Source: Clostridiales bacterium UBA6114
GTDB taxonomy: Bacteria; Bacillota; Clostridia; Oscillospirales; Butyricicoccaceae
Assembly: GCA_002423435.1 (NCBI GenBank)
Contig: DIWE01000010.1
Location: 120,554 to 184,553 of the forward strand
DNA length: 64,000 nucleotides
Direction: 5' to 3'
The translations under genes and the position numbers were made by a program. Position 1 is the first letter of the stretch, and each line of letters starts with the position of its first letter. A model generated the notes under the pieces. That model was not told the DNA's origin, searched no databases, and was given only the letters and a program-made list of their open reading frames with translations. Positions 1 through 8,440 of the stretch are shown here, in pieces.

Positions 1-196
1 CGACGTCTTTTCCTCCGAGCCGCCCGCAGCCGACAGCGAGCTTCTAAAAGAGCGCAAGATCCTTCTCACCCCGCACAGCGCCGCCCTCACGAAGGAGTGC
101 ACGGTAAGGGTCGCCTGCGCCGCCGTCACCGGCGTGATCGACTACATGAACGGGAAAACGCCCGAATTCGTATTCAATAAGGAACTCGTGAAGTAA
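1..196 (+). CDS. D-isomer specific 2-hydroxyacid dehydrogenase, C-terminal end (partial)
   Basis: Only the last 64 codons are in the window; the frame is open from base 2 to the TAA at 194-196. The visible part carries DVFSSEPP followed by LLTPHSAA, matching the end of the NAD-binding domain and the catalytic His region of D-2-hydroxyacid dehydrogenases (D-3-phosphoglycerate/glyoxylate reductase family), then a C-terminal helix ending FNKELVK. The kinase gene follows after 29 bases with its own GGAG site, so the two are probably co-transcribed in a sugar-acid pathway. The substrate cannot be judged from this fragment. Confidence 0.85.
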   Translation, partial: DVFSSEPPAADSELLKERKILLTPHSAALTKECTVRVACAAVTGVIDYMNGKTPEFVFNKELVK

Positions 197-225
197 AATA
201 AAAATTTTTTGAGGAGAAAACGAAT

Positions 226-1281
226 ATGGACAAGAAGTTTGATTTACTGGGCTTTGGCGAAGCAATGGTGCGTTTCAGCCCCCCCGACCACTTACGGTTT
301 GAGCAGGCGGATTCCATGCGCCTTGCCATCGCCGCCGCAGAACTGAACTGCTGCGTAAACGTTTCCACCCTCGGGCTCAAGACCAAATGGGTCTCCAAGA
401 TGTGCGACAACTGGGCCGGCCGCTATGTGGTCAACAAGGGCAGAGAGCACAACGTCAACATGGACGGCGTGAAGATGATCCCCTACGACGGCGCCGGGCG
501 CGTGAGAAACGGCCTGTGCTTTGTCGAGGTGGGCATCGGCCCGCGCCCGAACACCCAGATGTACGACCGCGGCCACAGCGCCGTCAGCCTGATGGAGCCC
601 GACGAGCTCGACTGGAAGTCCCTGATGTCGGAAACCCGCTGGTACCACACCACCGGCATCACGACCGCCATCTCCGACAAAGCGGCGGCCTCCGCCGTCA
701 AATCCCTGAAGATCGCGAAGGAAATGGGCGTCTCCACAAGCTTTGACTTAAACTTCCGTTCCACGCTCTGGACGTCCGAAAGGGCGCAGGAGGTCATGAA
801 GGACGTCATGCCGTATGTCGACTATATCATCGGCAACGAAGAGGATTTTGAAAAAATGCTCGGCATCAAAGCCGACGACACCGGAAACTCCTACTCCAAT
901 TTGAACTCTGCGAGCTACGAAAACGTCGCGAAAAAGGTCTGCGAGAAATACCCGAACGTCGTGGCGGTCGGGACGACGCTGAGAGACGCCAAGACCGCGC
1001 TGTTAAACGACTGGCAGGTCGTCATGCTTTACAAGGGCAAATTCTACGCCTCCAGAAAATATGAGAACCTGGAGATCGTCGACCGCACGGGCGGCGGCGA
1101 CAGCTTCGCGTCCGCGCTGATTTACAGCTTCATGACGCAGGAGCTGGAGCCCGAGCAGATCATCGAGTTCGCCGGCGCGTATTCCGCGCTCTGCCACGGC
1201 TATTTCGGAGACTGGAACTGGGCGACAAAGCAGGAAGCCATGCGCGTGATGAAGGGCGGAAACGCGCGCGTCATCCGATAA
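226..1281 (+). CDS. PfkB-family sugar kinase, 2-keto-3-deoxygluconate kinase-like
   Basis: This 351-residue cytoplasmic kinase probably phosphorylates 2-keto-3-deoxygluconate or a related keto-acid using ATP. The N-terminal GFGEAMVRF and the PfkB signature DRTGGGDSF at residues 286-294, with catalytic Asp292, place it in the ribokinase/PfkB family. GEAMVRFSPP at the start and the D-x-N-x-R element (FDLNFRSTLW) are typical of KdgK. The ATG follows GAGGAG at a good distance. It sits between two 2-hydroxyacid dehydrogenase genes and upstream of two aldolase-type genes, which supports sugar-acid breakdown. Family assignment is firm; the exact substrate is inferred from context. Confidence 0.85.
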   Translation: MDKKFDLLGFGEAMVRFSPPDHLRFEQADSMRLAIAAAELNCCVNVSTLGLKTKWVSKMCDNWAGRYVVNKGREHNVNMDGVKMIPYDGAGRVRNGLCFVEVGIGPRPNTQMYDRGHSAVSLMEPDELDWKSLMSETRWYHTTGITTAISDKAAASAVKSLKIAKEMGVSTSFDLNFRSTLWTSERAQEVMKDVMPYVDYIIGNEEDFEKMLGIKADDTGNSYSNLNSASYENVAKKVCEKYPNVVAVGTTLRDAKTALLNDWQVVMLYKGKFYASRKYENLEIVDRTGGGDSFASALIYSFMTQELEPEQIIEFAGAYSALCHGYFGDWNWATKQEAMRVMKGGNARVIR

Positions 1282-1362
1282 TATCAATCAGAGATAATAT
1301 ATTTGCCGACATGCCGGGGGACTTCGCGCCTCCGGCATAGCGGCAGAATGGTGGATGTGACT

Positions 1363-2394
1363 ATGAAAGACTTGAGCCGTTTTAAAGTTGTAATTTCAGA
1401 CAGCATGCATGTGCCGATGGATATCGAGATCCAGACGCTTTCCGAAGCCGGCATCCGTCCGGAAATTTATTCCTGCGTCACCGAGGACGAGGTCATCGAG
1501 GCGTGCAGGGACGCCGACGGGATCGTAAACGGGTTTGCCCCCTTTACCCGCCGCGTGATTGAAAACCTGAATAAATGCAAAATCATCGCCAGAGCCGGCA
1601 TCGGTTATGACAATGTCGACGTCGCGGCCGCGACGGAAAAGAAAATTTATGTGACCAACCTGCCGACCTACTGCATAAACGAGGTGGCGGATCACGCGCT
1701 CGCCCTTCTTATGGCGGTCAACCGCAAGATCATATATGCCGACAGATGCTTTCGAAACCACGATTGGGATATGAGCCACTTAGCGCCCGTAAAAGCCTTC
1801 GAGGGGCGCACGATGGGGCTTATCGGCTTCGGCCGCATCGGGTCCATGTTTGCAAAACGCGTCGCCGTTTTGGGCTGCAATATCCTGGTGTACGATCCCT
1901 ATCTGCCGGCCGAGGCGGTCGAAAAGCAGGGCTATACCTATACAAGCGATATCGACCAGATTTATCGGGAGAGCGATTTTATCTCGATGCACCTGCCGCT
2001 TACCGAAAAGACAAAGTATTTTATCGGGGAAAAAGAGCTCGCCAAAATGAAAAAGGACGCGATTTTGTTAAACGTGTCCCGCGGCAAGCTGATCGACGAG
2101 GCCGCCCTTGCCAAGGCGCTTAATAACGGCGTCATCGGCGGCGCCGGCATCGACGTGTTTGAAAGCGAGCTTCCGCCGCAGCGCATGCCTTCGTTTAATA
2201 AGAAGATGGAAAGCTACAGCTGCCCCCTTCTGGAGGTCGACTCCGACAAAATCGTGCTGACCGCGCACGAGGCGTGGTATTCCGACAAAAGCTTTATCCT
2301 CTTAAAAGAGCTCCCCTGCCGCGAGGTCATGAGAGTGCTTTCGGGAGAGGACCCGCAAAGCGCGGTCAATTTCAAAAACATCAATCAGCGTTGA
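1363..2394 (+). CDS. D-isomer specific 2-hydroxyacid dehydrogenase
   Basis: The protein is a 343-residue NAD(P)-dependent oxidoreductase of the phosphoglycerate dehydrogenase/glyoxylate reductase superfamily. It shows GFGRIG at residues 155-160 (nucleotide binding), Arg240 in NVSRGKLID, Glu267 in DVFESE and His302 in LTAHEAW, the Arg-Glu-His catalytic set. The frame is open from 1303, but ATG 1363 is preferred because it has a GGTGGA site and begins at the conserved KVVIS strand. It is the second such enzyme in this operon, paralogous to the fragment at the left edge. The substrate, probably a sugar-derived 2-hydroxy or 2-keto acid, is not determinable. Confidence 0.88.
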   Translation: MKDLSRFKVVISDSMHVPMDIEIQTLSEAGIRPEIYSCVTEDEVIEACRDADGIVNGFAPFTRRVIENLNKCKIIARAGIGYDNVDVAAATEKKIYVTNLPTYCINEVADHALALLMAVNRKIIYADRCFRNHDWDMSHLAPVKAFEGRTMGLIGFGRIGSMFAKRVAVLGCNILVYDPYLPAEAVEKQGYTYTSDIDQIYRESDFISMHLPLTEKTKYFIGEKELAKMKKDAILLNVSRGKLIDEAALAKALNNGVIGGAGIDVFESELPPQRMPSFNKKMESYSCPLLEVDSDKIVLTAHEAWYSDKSFILLKELPCREVMRVLSGEDPQSAVNFKNINQR

Positions 2395-2447
2395 TTCCAT
2401 AGAAAAAATCGCCTTCTTAATTTGAAACGGACAGGAAGGGAAAACCA

Positions 2448-3242
2448 ATGAAAACGAATTTGTTGAAACAGAAGCTAAAGCAGGGGATTCCGTGCATGGG
2501 CACCTTTGTACGCATGGGAGCCATGTCGGTGGAGATACTCGGACTTACCGGTTGGGATTTTGTGGTCATCGACATGGAACACGGCGTGCATTCGTTTTCC
2601 GATGTCCTTACGTTTACAAGAACCGCCGCCGCTTCGGGCATCAGCACGGTGGTGCGCGTTCCCGACCCGACCGCGATCAGCGTCATGCGCGCGCTTGACT
2701 CGGGCGCCGAGGGTGTGCAGGTTCCCCAGATAAAGACGATCGAAGAGGTCGAGACCGTATGCCGCGCAGCCCGTTTCGCACCGCTCGGCGACCGCGGCTC
2801 CTGCTCCTACACAAGCGGCGCCTTCTACGCGACCGTGCCCTTTCCGGAGCATATCAGGACGTCGAACGAGGAAGTGCTGACCGTCATTCATGTCGAGAAC
2901 ATAGAAACGGTAAACCTCATCGACAAGATGCTCGAGGTGCCGAACATCGACGTCATCTTCTGCGGCCCATGGGATCTTTCCCAGTCTCTCGGCATCCCGG
3001 GGCAGACCCAGGACGAAAGGGTCAAGTCCGCGATCAAAAAGGTTGCCGCCGCCTGCCTGAAAAAGGGTGTGGCCGTGGGAATGTTTATAAATAAGCCGGA
3101 GCAGGTGACCGAATGGCTCGAGGCCGGCGTCACGTATTTTACCTATGCCACCGACGTCGGAATATATGCTCAGGCGGCGAAACAGTGTCTGCATGATACA
3201 AACGCATATATCGGAAAATGGAAAGACGGTAAAAACGGCTGA
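2448..3242 (+). CDS. HpcH/HpaI aldolase family protein
   Basis: This 264-residue protein belongs to the HpcH/HpaI class II (metal-dependent) aldolases, which cleave 2-keto-3-deoxy sugar acids or 4-hydroxy-2-oxo acids to pyruvate and an aldehyde. The features seen are DFVVIDMEHG near residue 40, PTAISVMRALDSGAEGVQVPQ around residues 70-90, and NIDVIFCGPWDLSQSLG in the C-terminal half, which carries the usual (G)PxDLS element. The ATG follows AGGAAGGG. Its place after a KDG-kinase-like gene suggests it acts on a deoxy-keto sugar acid or its phosphate. A second, distant paralogue lies at 43805-44599. Confidence 0.88.
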   Translation: MKTNLLKQKLKQGIPCMGTFVRMGAMSVEILGLTGWDFVVIDMEHGVHSFSDVLTFTRTAAASGISTVVRVPDPTAISVMRALDSGAEGVQVPQIKTIEEVETVCRAARFAPLGDRGSCSYTSGAFYATVPFPEHIRTSNEEVLTVIHVENIETVNLIDKMLEVPNIDVIFCGPWDLSQSLGIPGQTQDERVKSAIKKVAAACLKKGVAVGMFINKPEQVTEWLEAGVTYFTYATDVGIYAQAAKQCLHDTNAYIGKWKDGKNG

Positions 3243-3282
3243 TCCCCGCGCGGGATCAGCCGACGGCAAAGCGGAGGTCTTT

Positions 3283-4176
3283 ATGATGAGAGAAGAGCTT
3301 AACGGAGTGTTTGTCCCTGTCACAACCCCGTATTGCGAAGACGGAAGCGTAAATTTCGCCGCGCTCAAAAAAAATATCGAGTTCTACGCATCCACAGGCC
3401 TTGCGGGCTGCCATGTCCTCGGGACAAACGGGGAAAACAAGAGCCTGTCCATGGACGAGAAGCTGCATATCGTGAAAAAGGTGCTCAAATACAGAGGAAA
3501 CCTGAAAATCATCGCGGGCTGCGCGTTTGAGTCGACCTGGGAGACCATTGAGGCCGCTTCGGAATTCGCCTCGCTCGGGGTGGACTATATCACGCTGATG
3601 GCCCCGTCCTATTACAAGCAGCGCATGACCGACCGCGCCCTGTTCGGTTATTTTACCGATGTGGCGTCGTCCGCCGGGGTCCCCTGCATTGTTTACAACG
3701 CGCCGATGTACTGCGGAGGCATCGTCCTTTCGCCGGAGCTTGTAAAGGAGCTGTGCGGGCACGAAAATATTGTGGCGATGAAGGACTCGTCCGTGGGGAA
3801 TATCGAAAACTATCTCGCCGCCATCGACGGCAGGATCGATCTTTTGGCCGGATCGGCCAACTTCTTCCTAAACGCCCTGATCTCCGGCTGCTCCGGCGGC
3901 GTGATCTCTCTTTCCACCGTTTTTCCCGAGCTTGTCGTAAAGCTGTATGAGTTGTTCGCCGCAAAGGAGTACGACGAGGCGTTTTGTCTCAACAAGCGTA
4001 TTTTGCGTTTAAATAAGGCGATATCGGGCAAACACGGCGTGGCGGGCGTCAAATATGCCATGGATCTGGTCGGGCTTTCCGGGGGAGAGCCGAGGGCGCC
4101 GCTCATGCCGCTTGACGAAAACGATAAGCGGAATATGGCCGATTTTTTGGTAAAAGAGGGCATGCTGCACGCGTAG
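3283..4176 (+). CDS. Dihydrodipicolinate synthase/N-acetylneuraminate lyase family protein
   Basis: The product is a 297-residue class I (Schiff-base) aldolase of the DapA/NanA/KdgA family. Lys167 in AMKDSS is the expected Schiff-base lysine and Tyr138 in VYNAP the catalytic tyrosine; GTNGENKSLS near residue 45 replaces the usual GTTGE phosphate/carboxylate loop. The frame is open from 3145, overlapping the upstream gene, but ATG 3283 (or 3286) follows GGAGG and starts at the family N-terminus. True lysine-pathway DapA is less likely than a sugar-acid lyase or dehydratase because of the neighbouring catabolic genes. The specificity is inferred. Confidence 0.87.
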   Translation: MMREELNGVFVPVTTPYCEDGSVNFAALKKNIEFYASTGLAGCHVLGTNGENKSLSMDEKLHIVKKVLKYRGNLKIIAGCAFESTWETIEAASEFASLGVDYITLMAPSYYKQRMTDRALFGYFTDVASSAGVPCIVYNAPMYCGGIVLSPELVKELCGHENIVAMKDSSVGNIENYLAAIDGRIDLLAGSANFFLNALISGCSGGVISLSTVFPELVVKLYELFAAKEYDEAFCLNKRILRLNKAISGKHGVAGVKYAMDLVGLSGGEPRAPLMPLDENDKRNMADFLVKEGMLHA

Positions 4177-4223
4177 TCCTGCCTGGATGGACCTTTTTGC
4201 AGCAAAAAGATGCCGATTGTCTC

Positions 4224-4252
4224 TTGTGGGCGAAACGTCATTGTTATATAAT
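4224..4252 (+). promoter_or_regulatory. Candidate sigma-A promoter for the GntR gene
   Basis: TTGTGG (4224-4229), a 17-base spacer and a perfect TATAAT (4247-4252) lie 61 bases before the GntR start. The match at -10 is exact and at -35 is moderate. Confidence 0.55.
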
Positions 4253-4313
4253 GAAATAATAATCTGCAAAAAACATGAAGCGCATATTAACATGACGAGA
4301 GGGAATTCTTGAT

Positions 4314-5042
4314 ATGCTTGAGCGAACAAACCCCAAGCCGTTATACCTGCAGTTCGAGGAAATTATACGCGACAGGATCGAAAGCCACGAATGGAAACCG
4401 AACAGCCCCATTCCGTCGGAGAATGAATTGAGCAGGACTTACGGACTGAGCAGAATGACGGTCAGATCGGTAATCACCCAGTTTGTAAAGGAAGGCTTGC
4501 TTTACAGAGTCCCGGGCAAAGGCACCTATGTCGTGGAGCCGAAGATTACCACAAAATCGCTGTCGTACGCGGGGATCAGGGAACAGCTCGAGCGGATGGG
4601 CTATGAAATCTTTACAAAGGTTTTGAGTGTCCAGGTGATACCGGCTACGGAGAAAATCGCGGAAAAGCTGAATGTCAATAAAGAGGACCCCGTATATGCG
4701 CTGGAGCGAATCCGGTATATCAAGAATGAGCCTTTAAGCGTGCATACCTCGTACATGCCCGAGGATCTGTGCAGGGGCCTTGAAACAAAGGGCCTGGAGG
4801 ACGAACAGCTTTGCGTCATTCTCAGAAAGGATTTCAATTTAAGCCGCGGGAAAGTGGTTGAGACTTTAGAATCCTCCCGGGCGACCTCCCCGGAGGCGAG
4901 GCTTCTCAATGTGAAGCCGGGGTACCCTCTTTTGCTTTTGGAGGATATCATTTACTCCGAGAGCGGGAAACCGTTCGAATATTCGAAGGTTTTGTTCCGA
5001 GGGGACAAAATTATCCTGAAATTTGAATTTGACCAGCTATAA
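4314..5042 (+). CDS. GntR family (HutC/UTRA type) transcriptional regulator
   Basis: The 242-residue protein has an N-terminal winged helix-turn-helix (PLYLQFEEIIRDRIESHEW, then PSENELSRTYGLSRMTVR at residues 37-54) and a C-terminal UTRA ligand-binding domain (from about residue 85, with YIKNEPLSVHTSYMP and a conserved LLLLEDIIYSESGKPFEYSKV strand). Such proteins usually repress sugar or sugar-acid operons and respond to a phosphorylated sugar or similar metabolite. It is last in the catabolic cluster, has its own likely promoter and ends at a strong hairpin, so it is the probable local regulator. The ligand is unknown. Confidence 0.9.
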   Translation: MLERTNPKPLYLQFEEIIRDRIESHEWKPNSPIPSENELSRTYGLSRMTVRSVITQFVKEGLLYRVPGKGTYVVEPKITTKSLSYAGIREQLERMGYEIFTKVLSVQVIPATEKIAEKLNVNKEDPVYALERIRYIKNEPLSVHTSYMPEDLCRGLETKGLEDEQLCVILRKDFNLSRGKVVETLESSRATSPEARLLNVKPGYPLLLLEDIIYSESGKPFEYSKVLFRGDKIILKFEFDQL

Positions 5043-5047
5043 TACTG

Positions 5048-5083
5048 AAGAAGTGGCTTAAACGAAAGTTTAAGCCACTTCTT
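5048..5083 (+). terminator. Perfect hairpin after the GntR gene
   Basis: A perfect 16-bp inverted repeat with a GAAA tetraloop (5048-5063 pairing with 5068-5083) begins five bases after the stop codon. The U-run is weak, but the position and stability fit a transcription terminator or RNA 3' end. It may also serve the convergent SASP gene. Confidence 0.75.
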
Positions 5084-5131
5084 ACGTCTAGGGGTAAATG
5101 CGCCGACCCGTCAATGATTCCGCGATTGGAT

Positions 5132-5332
5132 TTAAAACTGTTTTTCAGCCATCGCGATCATCTTTTTGACCATCAGCCCGCCGATCGGGCCGCCCTGCTG
5201 CCCGTTGATTTTCGACGCGACGTCGCCTTTGTAATGGTCGTTGTTTTCCTTGACGTACTGCGTCATTCCGAGCTCCTGCGCGCACTCCATTTTGAGCTTA
5301 TTAAGCGCGTTCTTTGTCGCCTGATCCGTCAT
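5132..5332 (-). CDS. Alpha/beta-type small acid-soluble spore protein
   Basis: This 66-residue protein coats and protects forespore DNA against UV and heat damage. NKLKMECAQELG near the N-terminus corresponds to the germination-protease cleavage region, and GGPIGGLMVKKMI is the conserved DNA-binding C-terminal block of alpha/beta SASPs. The ATG follows AGGAGGG on the minus strand. It is paired with a second, more divergent SASP gene just upstream. Expression in the forespore under sigma-G is expected for the family; no clear sigma-G promoter was identified by eye. Confidence 0.93.
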   Translation of the reverse strand: MTDQATKNALNKLKMECAQELGMTQYVKENNDHYKGDVASKINGQQGGPIGGLMVKKMIAMAEKQF

Positions 5333-5357
5333 TTTTTCCCTCCTTTGCTTTTACAGA

Positions 5358-5528
5358 CTAGCTGCCTACATTCCGCTGCGCCATTTCTATAGCCTTTTTG
5401 ACCATATTGCCGCAATCTCTCGACGATACCTCACCCCAGCCTTTTTGGCTGACGGTGTCGTAAACACCAAGTTCTTTCGCGATTTCTTCCTTTAATTTCT
5501 CAGACATGATTCCGTTTTTTGCACTCAT
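5358..5528 (-). CDS. Second small acid-soluble spore protein (56 aa, divergent)
   Basis: This short frame reads as a compact alpha/beta-type SASP: SEKLKEEIAKELG is the protease-site helix and SSRDCGNMVKKAIEMA is the C-terminal DNA-contact block. The gene has an excellent AGGAGG site before ATG 5526-5528; an internal Met8 is a possible alternative start. GWGEVSSRDCGNMVKKAIE is the compact form seen in clostridia, in place of the usual G-x-x-GG-x-MVK. It lies 25 bases upstream of the other SASP gene on the same strand and probably shares its transcript. Confidence 0.88.
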   Translation of the reverse strand: MSAKNGIMSEKLKEEIAKELGVYDTVSQKGWGEVSSRDCGNMVKKAIEMAQRNVGS

Positions 5529-5610
5529 TATTTTTTCCTCCTCTTATCCAAAAAACCAGGGAAACTGAAGCGGCCGCTTTCCGGCGCTTCAAATACGTCG
5601 CAGCATTTTT

Positions 5611-5629
5611 GATTCATATTTCATGAATC
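5611..5629. promoter_or_regulatory. Short inverted repeat upstream of the SASP pair
   Basis: GATTCAT and ATGAATC are separated by 5 bases, about 80 bases upstream of the second SASP gene. It could be part of a promoter or operator. The rest of 5529-5818 is AT-rich and shows no gene; a GGAGG site at its end serves the next gene. Confidence 0.3.
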
Positions 5630-5818
5630 GAATTTATTTTTCCCCTAAGTATCTCTTAATAAGCTGGAACAATCTGACCAAATTGTGCCTTATTTGCGGT
5701 TATTCGCTTTGATTTCGTCTGCCAATCAGTTATAATTTTGGCAAATAGTGTCTTGCGGATAAAGCAATAAAAGTGAAAAGATAAAAAACAGCAATCAAAT
5801 TTTTTTTGGAGGGATACA

Positions 5819-7606
5819 ATGAAGCGTATCAATGAAACCATCCGGCGCGTCATAAAGGCAATATCCCGTGCCGTTTATCGTTTTCCGCTTACTGCCGTAA
5901 GCCTTATCGGCGCCGCGTCTCTCATCTGTTATATGATCTCGCTTCATAAATCGCCGCCGCTTATAACTGAGAAGCTGCTGTTTACCCTTCTTGTAAGCGC
6001 GGTTTTGGGCATGGCCGCCCAGTTCGCCCTCGAGCGTTTTGAGCGTCTTTCGAAAATGCGGCTTGCCGTTTACGGACTGTCCGTTTTGCTTGCCGCGGGC
6101 TACTTCCTGATTTTGCGGCCCGCGCCGGAAGTAAGTGTTGAGATCGGCGTGCGGACCTTTGCGGCGGTGTTCGCGGCGGTCTGCTTTGTGCTCTGGTTCC
6201 CCTCGTTTCGGGACAGGACCGATTTTAACAAGATCGCCCTGGTCCACTTTAAATCGGTTTTTACGGCCGCGCTCTACGCAGCCGTGCTGTCGGCCGGTAT
6301 TGCGGCGATTATCGCCGCGGTCGACATTCTGCTCTTAAACGTCGATAACGATGCATACGCGTATATGATGGCCGTCGTCTGGGTGCTGTTTGCCCCGGTC
6401 TACTACCTGTCGCTTCTGCCGCGGTTCGGGTCGGAGGACGAAGCCGACCGGGCGTTTATGCGAAACGCCGAAAAATATCCGCGGTTTCTTGAAATCCTCG
6501 TCTCGAACATCGCGGTCCCGATCGTCGCCGTGTACACGCTGGTGCTTTTTTTATATTTTGTCAAAATCCTTGTCACCTTAAACTGGCCGTCTGGGCAGCT
6601 CGGGCCGATGGTGCTCTGGTATTCGGCCGCGGGGCTCATCCTTTTTGTCCTCGCAAGCCCGCTTGATAACCGCTTCGCCTTATTTTACCGAAGGGCCTTC
6701 CCGAAAGCGCTGATCCCGGTCGTCGTCATGCAGCTTGTGTCCGTCGGCATACGCCTTCGCGCTTACGGCTTCACCGAGTCGCGGTACTATGTCGCGCTGT
6801 TCGGCATATTTTCCATCCTGACCGGCGTGCTAATGACGATAAAGCCCTCGCATAAAAACAGCCTCATTGCGCTTCTCGCCGCCTCCTTCGCCGTTTTTTC
6901 CGTGATCCCCCCGGTAGACGCGTTTACGGTGTCGCGTATAAGCCAGATCGCAAGAGTTGAAAATATCCTCCGGTCGGAGGGCATCCTGACGGACGTTGGA
7001 CTCCAGCCGAAGTCCGGCGCCTCCGAACGGACCAAATTTGAAACGACCAGCATCCTGTCCTATCTCGACCGGCACGGCAGCCTGAACCGTTTGAGCTGGC
7101 TGCCGGAGGATTTCAGCCTCTATGACGATATGGAGGGCGCGCTCGGCTTCCCGCCGGAATACGCGTCCGGCGAAAGCGGCGGCCGATTCCTGTATGTTTC
7201 CGTCGACGCGGAAAAGCCGGTCGCGATTTCGGGCTACGACGTTTCCGTAAACATTTATACCGACCGGTACGCAAACGGCCCGGATTTAAGTACCTTCAGC
7301 TTCTCGGTTCGGGGTGTGGACTACACGCTTTCGGTCGACAGGCTTTCGAGAGAGGACGCAAGGGTTTCGGTTAAAAACGCGGCAGGGGAAGCACTTGTCG
7401 AAAGCACCCTCCATGAGTTTGCCGACAGCCTCCGGGAGACCGCGGGCGCGGAAAAAGGCACTCTGCCGCCGGAGCGGATGACTCTTGAAGCGGCCAAGGA
7501 CGGATACAGGCTTAAAATCGTGTTTCAGAACATCAGCATGACGGTGGGGGAAGGAACGGACGCGGGCGTGGACTATTCGGCCGTCGTCCTGTTCGGCGCT
7601 CCTTAA
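5819..7606 (+). CDS. DUF4153 domain-containing integral membrane protein
   Basis: The 595-residue protein has about ten hydrophobic membrane segments over residues 20-370, including the characteristic DFNKIALVHFKSVFTAALYA and PVYYLSLLP regions of DUF4153 proteins. A soluble C-terminal region of about 220 residues follows, with little similarity that I recognise. The ATG is preceded by GGAGG. The function of the family is unknown. It is flanked by hairpins and appears monocistronic. Confidence 0.8.
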   Translation: MKRINETIRRVIKAISRAVYRFPLTAVSLIGAASLICYMISLHKSPPLITEKLLFTLLVSAVLGMAAQFALERFERLSKMRLAVYGLSVLLAAGYFLILRPAPEVSVEIGVRTFAAVFAAVCFVLWFPSFRDRTDFNKIALVHFKSVFTAALYAAVLSAGIAAIIAAVDILLLNVDNDAYAYMMAVVWVLFAPVYYLSLLPRFGSEDEADRAFMRNAEKYPRFLEILVSNIAVPIVAVYTLVLFLYFVKILVTLNWPSGQLGPMVLWYSAAGLILFVLASPLDNRFALFYRRAFPKALIPVVVMQLVSVGIRLRAYGFTESRYYVALFGIFSILTGVLMTIKPSHKNSLIALLAASFAVFSVIPPVDAFTVSRISQIARVENILRSEGILTDVGLQPKSGASERTKFETTSILSYLDRHGSLNRLSWLPEDFSLYDDMEGALGFPPEYASGESGGRFLYVSVDAEKPVAISGYDVSVNIYTDRYANGPDLSTFSFSVRGVDYTLSVDRLSREDARVSVKNAAGEALVESTLHEFADSLRETAGAEKGTLPPERMTLEAAKDGYRLKIVFQNISMTVGEGTDAGVDYSAVVLFGAP

Positions 7607-7643
7607 TGAACTTGAGCTAAAAAAACTGCCGTTTGTCAGAACC

Positions 7644-7687
7644 GGGGGTGTCGCAAGATGCATATTCATGCATCTTGCGACACCCCC
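7644..7687. repeat. 20-bp perfect palindromic hairpin, intergenic repeat family
   Basis: A 20-bp perfect stem with a four-base loop (7644-7663 with 7668-7687) has the core TGTCGCAAGATGCAT and its complement. A related hairpin with TGTCGCGGAATG occurs at 57198-57248. It may terminate the DUF4153 transcript and the convergent tctA remnant. The rest of 7688-7847 shows no gene. Confidence 0.75.
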
Positions 7688-7847
7688 TCCGTGCTGCGCA
7701 CGCCGCTGCGGCGGATGTTTGGACGCAAAAGAGGGCCTCGCCGGCCCCCTTTCACACTATCCCCCGCGCCCTGCGGGCCCCGGCCACAGCAAATGATTAT
7801 ATTTATACATTTTGCGACAGCCCGGGTAGTCGTATTTGCATTTGAGG

Positions 7848-8438
7848 TCAAACTATTTCGGTTTGCGAGGACTTCTTGCGGTTTATCAGAAAGTTCCGAA
7901 TCGCAAGGACATAGATAATAATGATTGCAGCGCCGAGAACCAGCGTAATGGGACGCGTCATCAGATAGGGAAGAATTCCGTCTGTGGCGATGCCGATGGT
8001 GCGTCTCAAATTGACCTCGAATAAATTACCAAGCACAAGTCCCAGTACAATGGCCGAAATATTGAAGTGGCATTTTTTCAGGACGAATCCCAAAAGGCCG
8101 GCAAACAGCATGATGCACACGTCGTTGATTCTTCCGTTCTTGGCATAGCAGCCCACCAGGGCCAGTACAAAAATGCCTGCGGCCAAATAGCGGTAGGAGA
8201 TGCAAAATACTCTGGCGAACAGCTTTGCGATGGCGAGGGAAATCAATACCATAGCGATGCTGGCAAAGAGCATACCGGCCACGATGCAGTAGAGGTATTC
8301 CGGCTGAGTTTTCAGCAGCATGGGGCCGACCTGTACGCCCTGCATGGTAAGCGCCACGATCATCATTGCTGCGCCTGTGCCGCCGGGGATGCCCATGGCG
8401 ACCAGGGGAATCATCATACCGGCGGCCGCCGCGTTGTT
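7848..8438 (-). pseudogene. tctA: Tripartite tricarboxylate transporter permease TctA, C-terminal fragment
   Basis: About 190 residues of the C-terminal part of a TctA-family large membrane permease remain, from the conserved NNAAAAGMMIPLVAMGIPGG loop through four or five membrane segments to the end. Intact TctA is about 500 residues, so the N-terminal 60 percent is missing. Homology stops abruptly at the Asn-Asn pair (8433-8438), and at 8441 the opposite strand becomes garR-like. No TctB or TctC gene is nearby. A longest-ORF reading would start at ATG 8415-8417, but this is an internal methionine, so translation of a functional protein is unlikely. Confidence 0.82.
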
Positions 8439-8440
8439 TC

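Noticed and set aside
3145..3282. N-terminal extension of the DapA-family gene
   Set aside because: It overlaps the upstream aldolase gene and lacks a site, while ATG 3283 has GGAGG.
2475..3368. 297-codon open frame on the minus strand opposite the HpcH aldolase
   Set aside because: It is a shadow of GC-rich codons; composition is Arg/His/Gly-rich and it overlaps a clear enzyme gene.
7633..7918. Two overlapping plus-strand frames of 70-86 codons
   Set aside because: They run through a palindromic hairpin and the 3' end of the tctA remnant and have no start site or motif.
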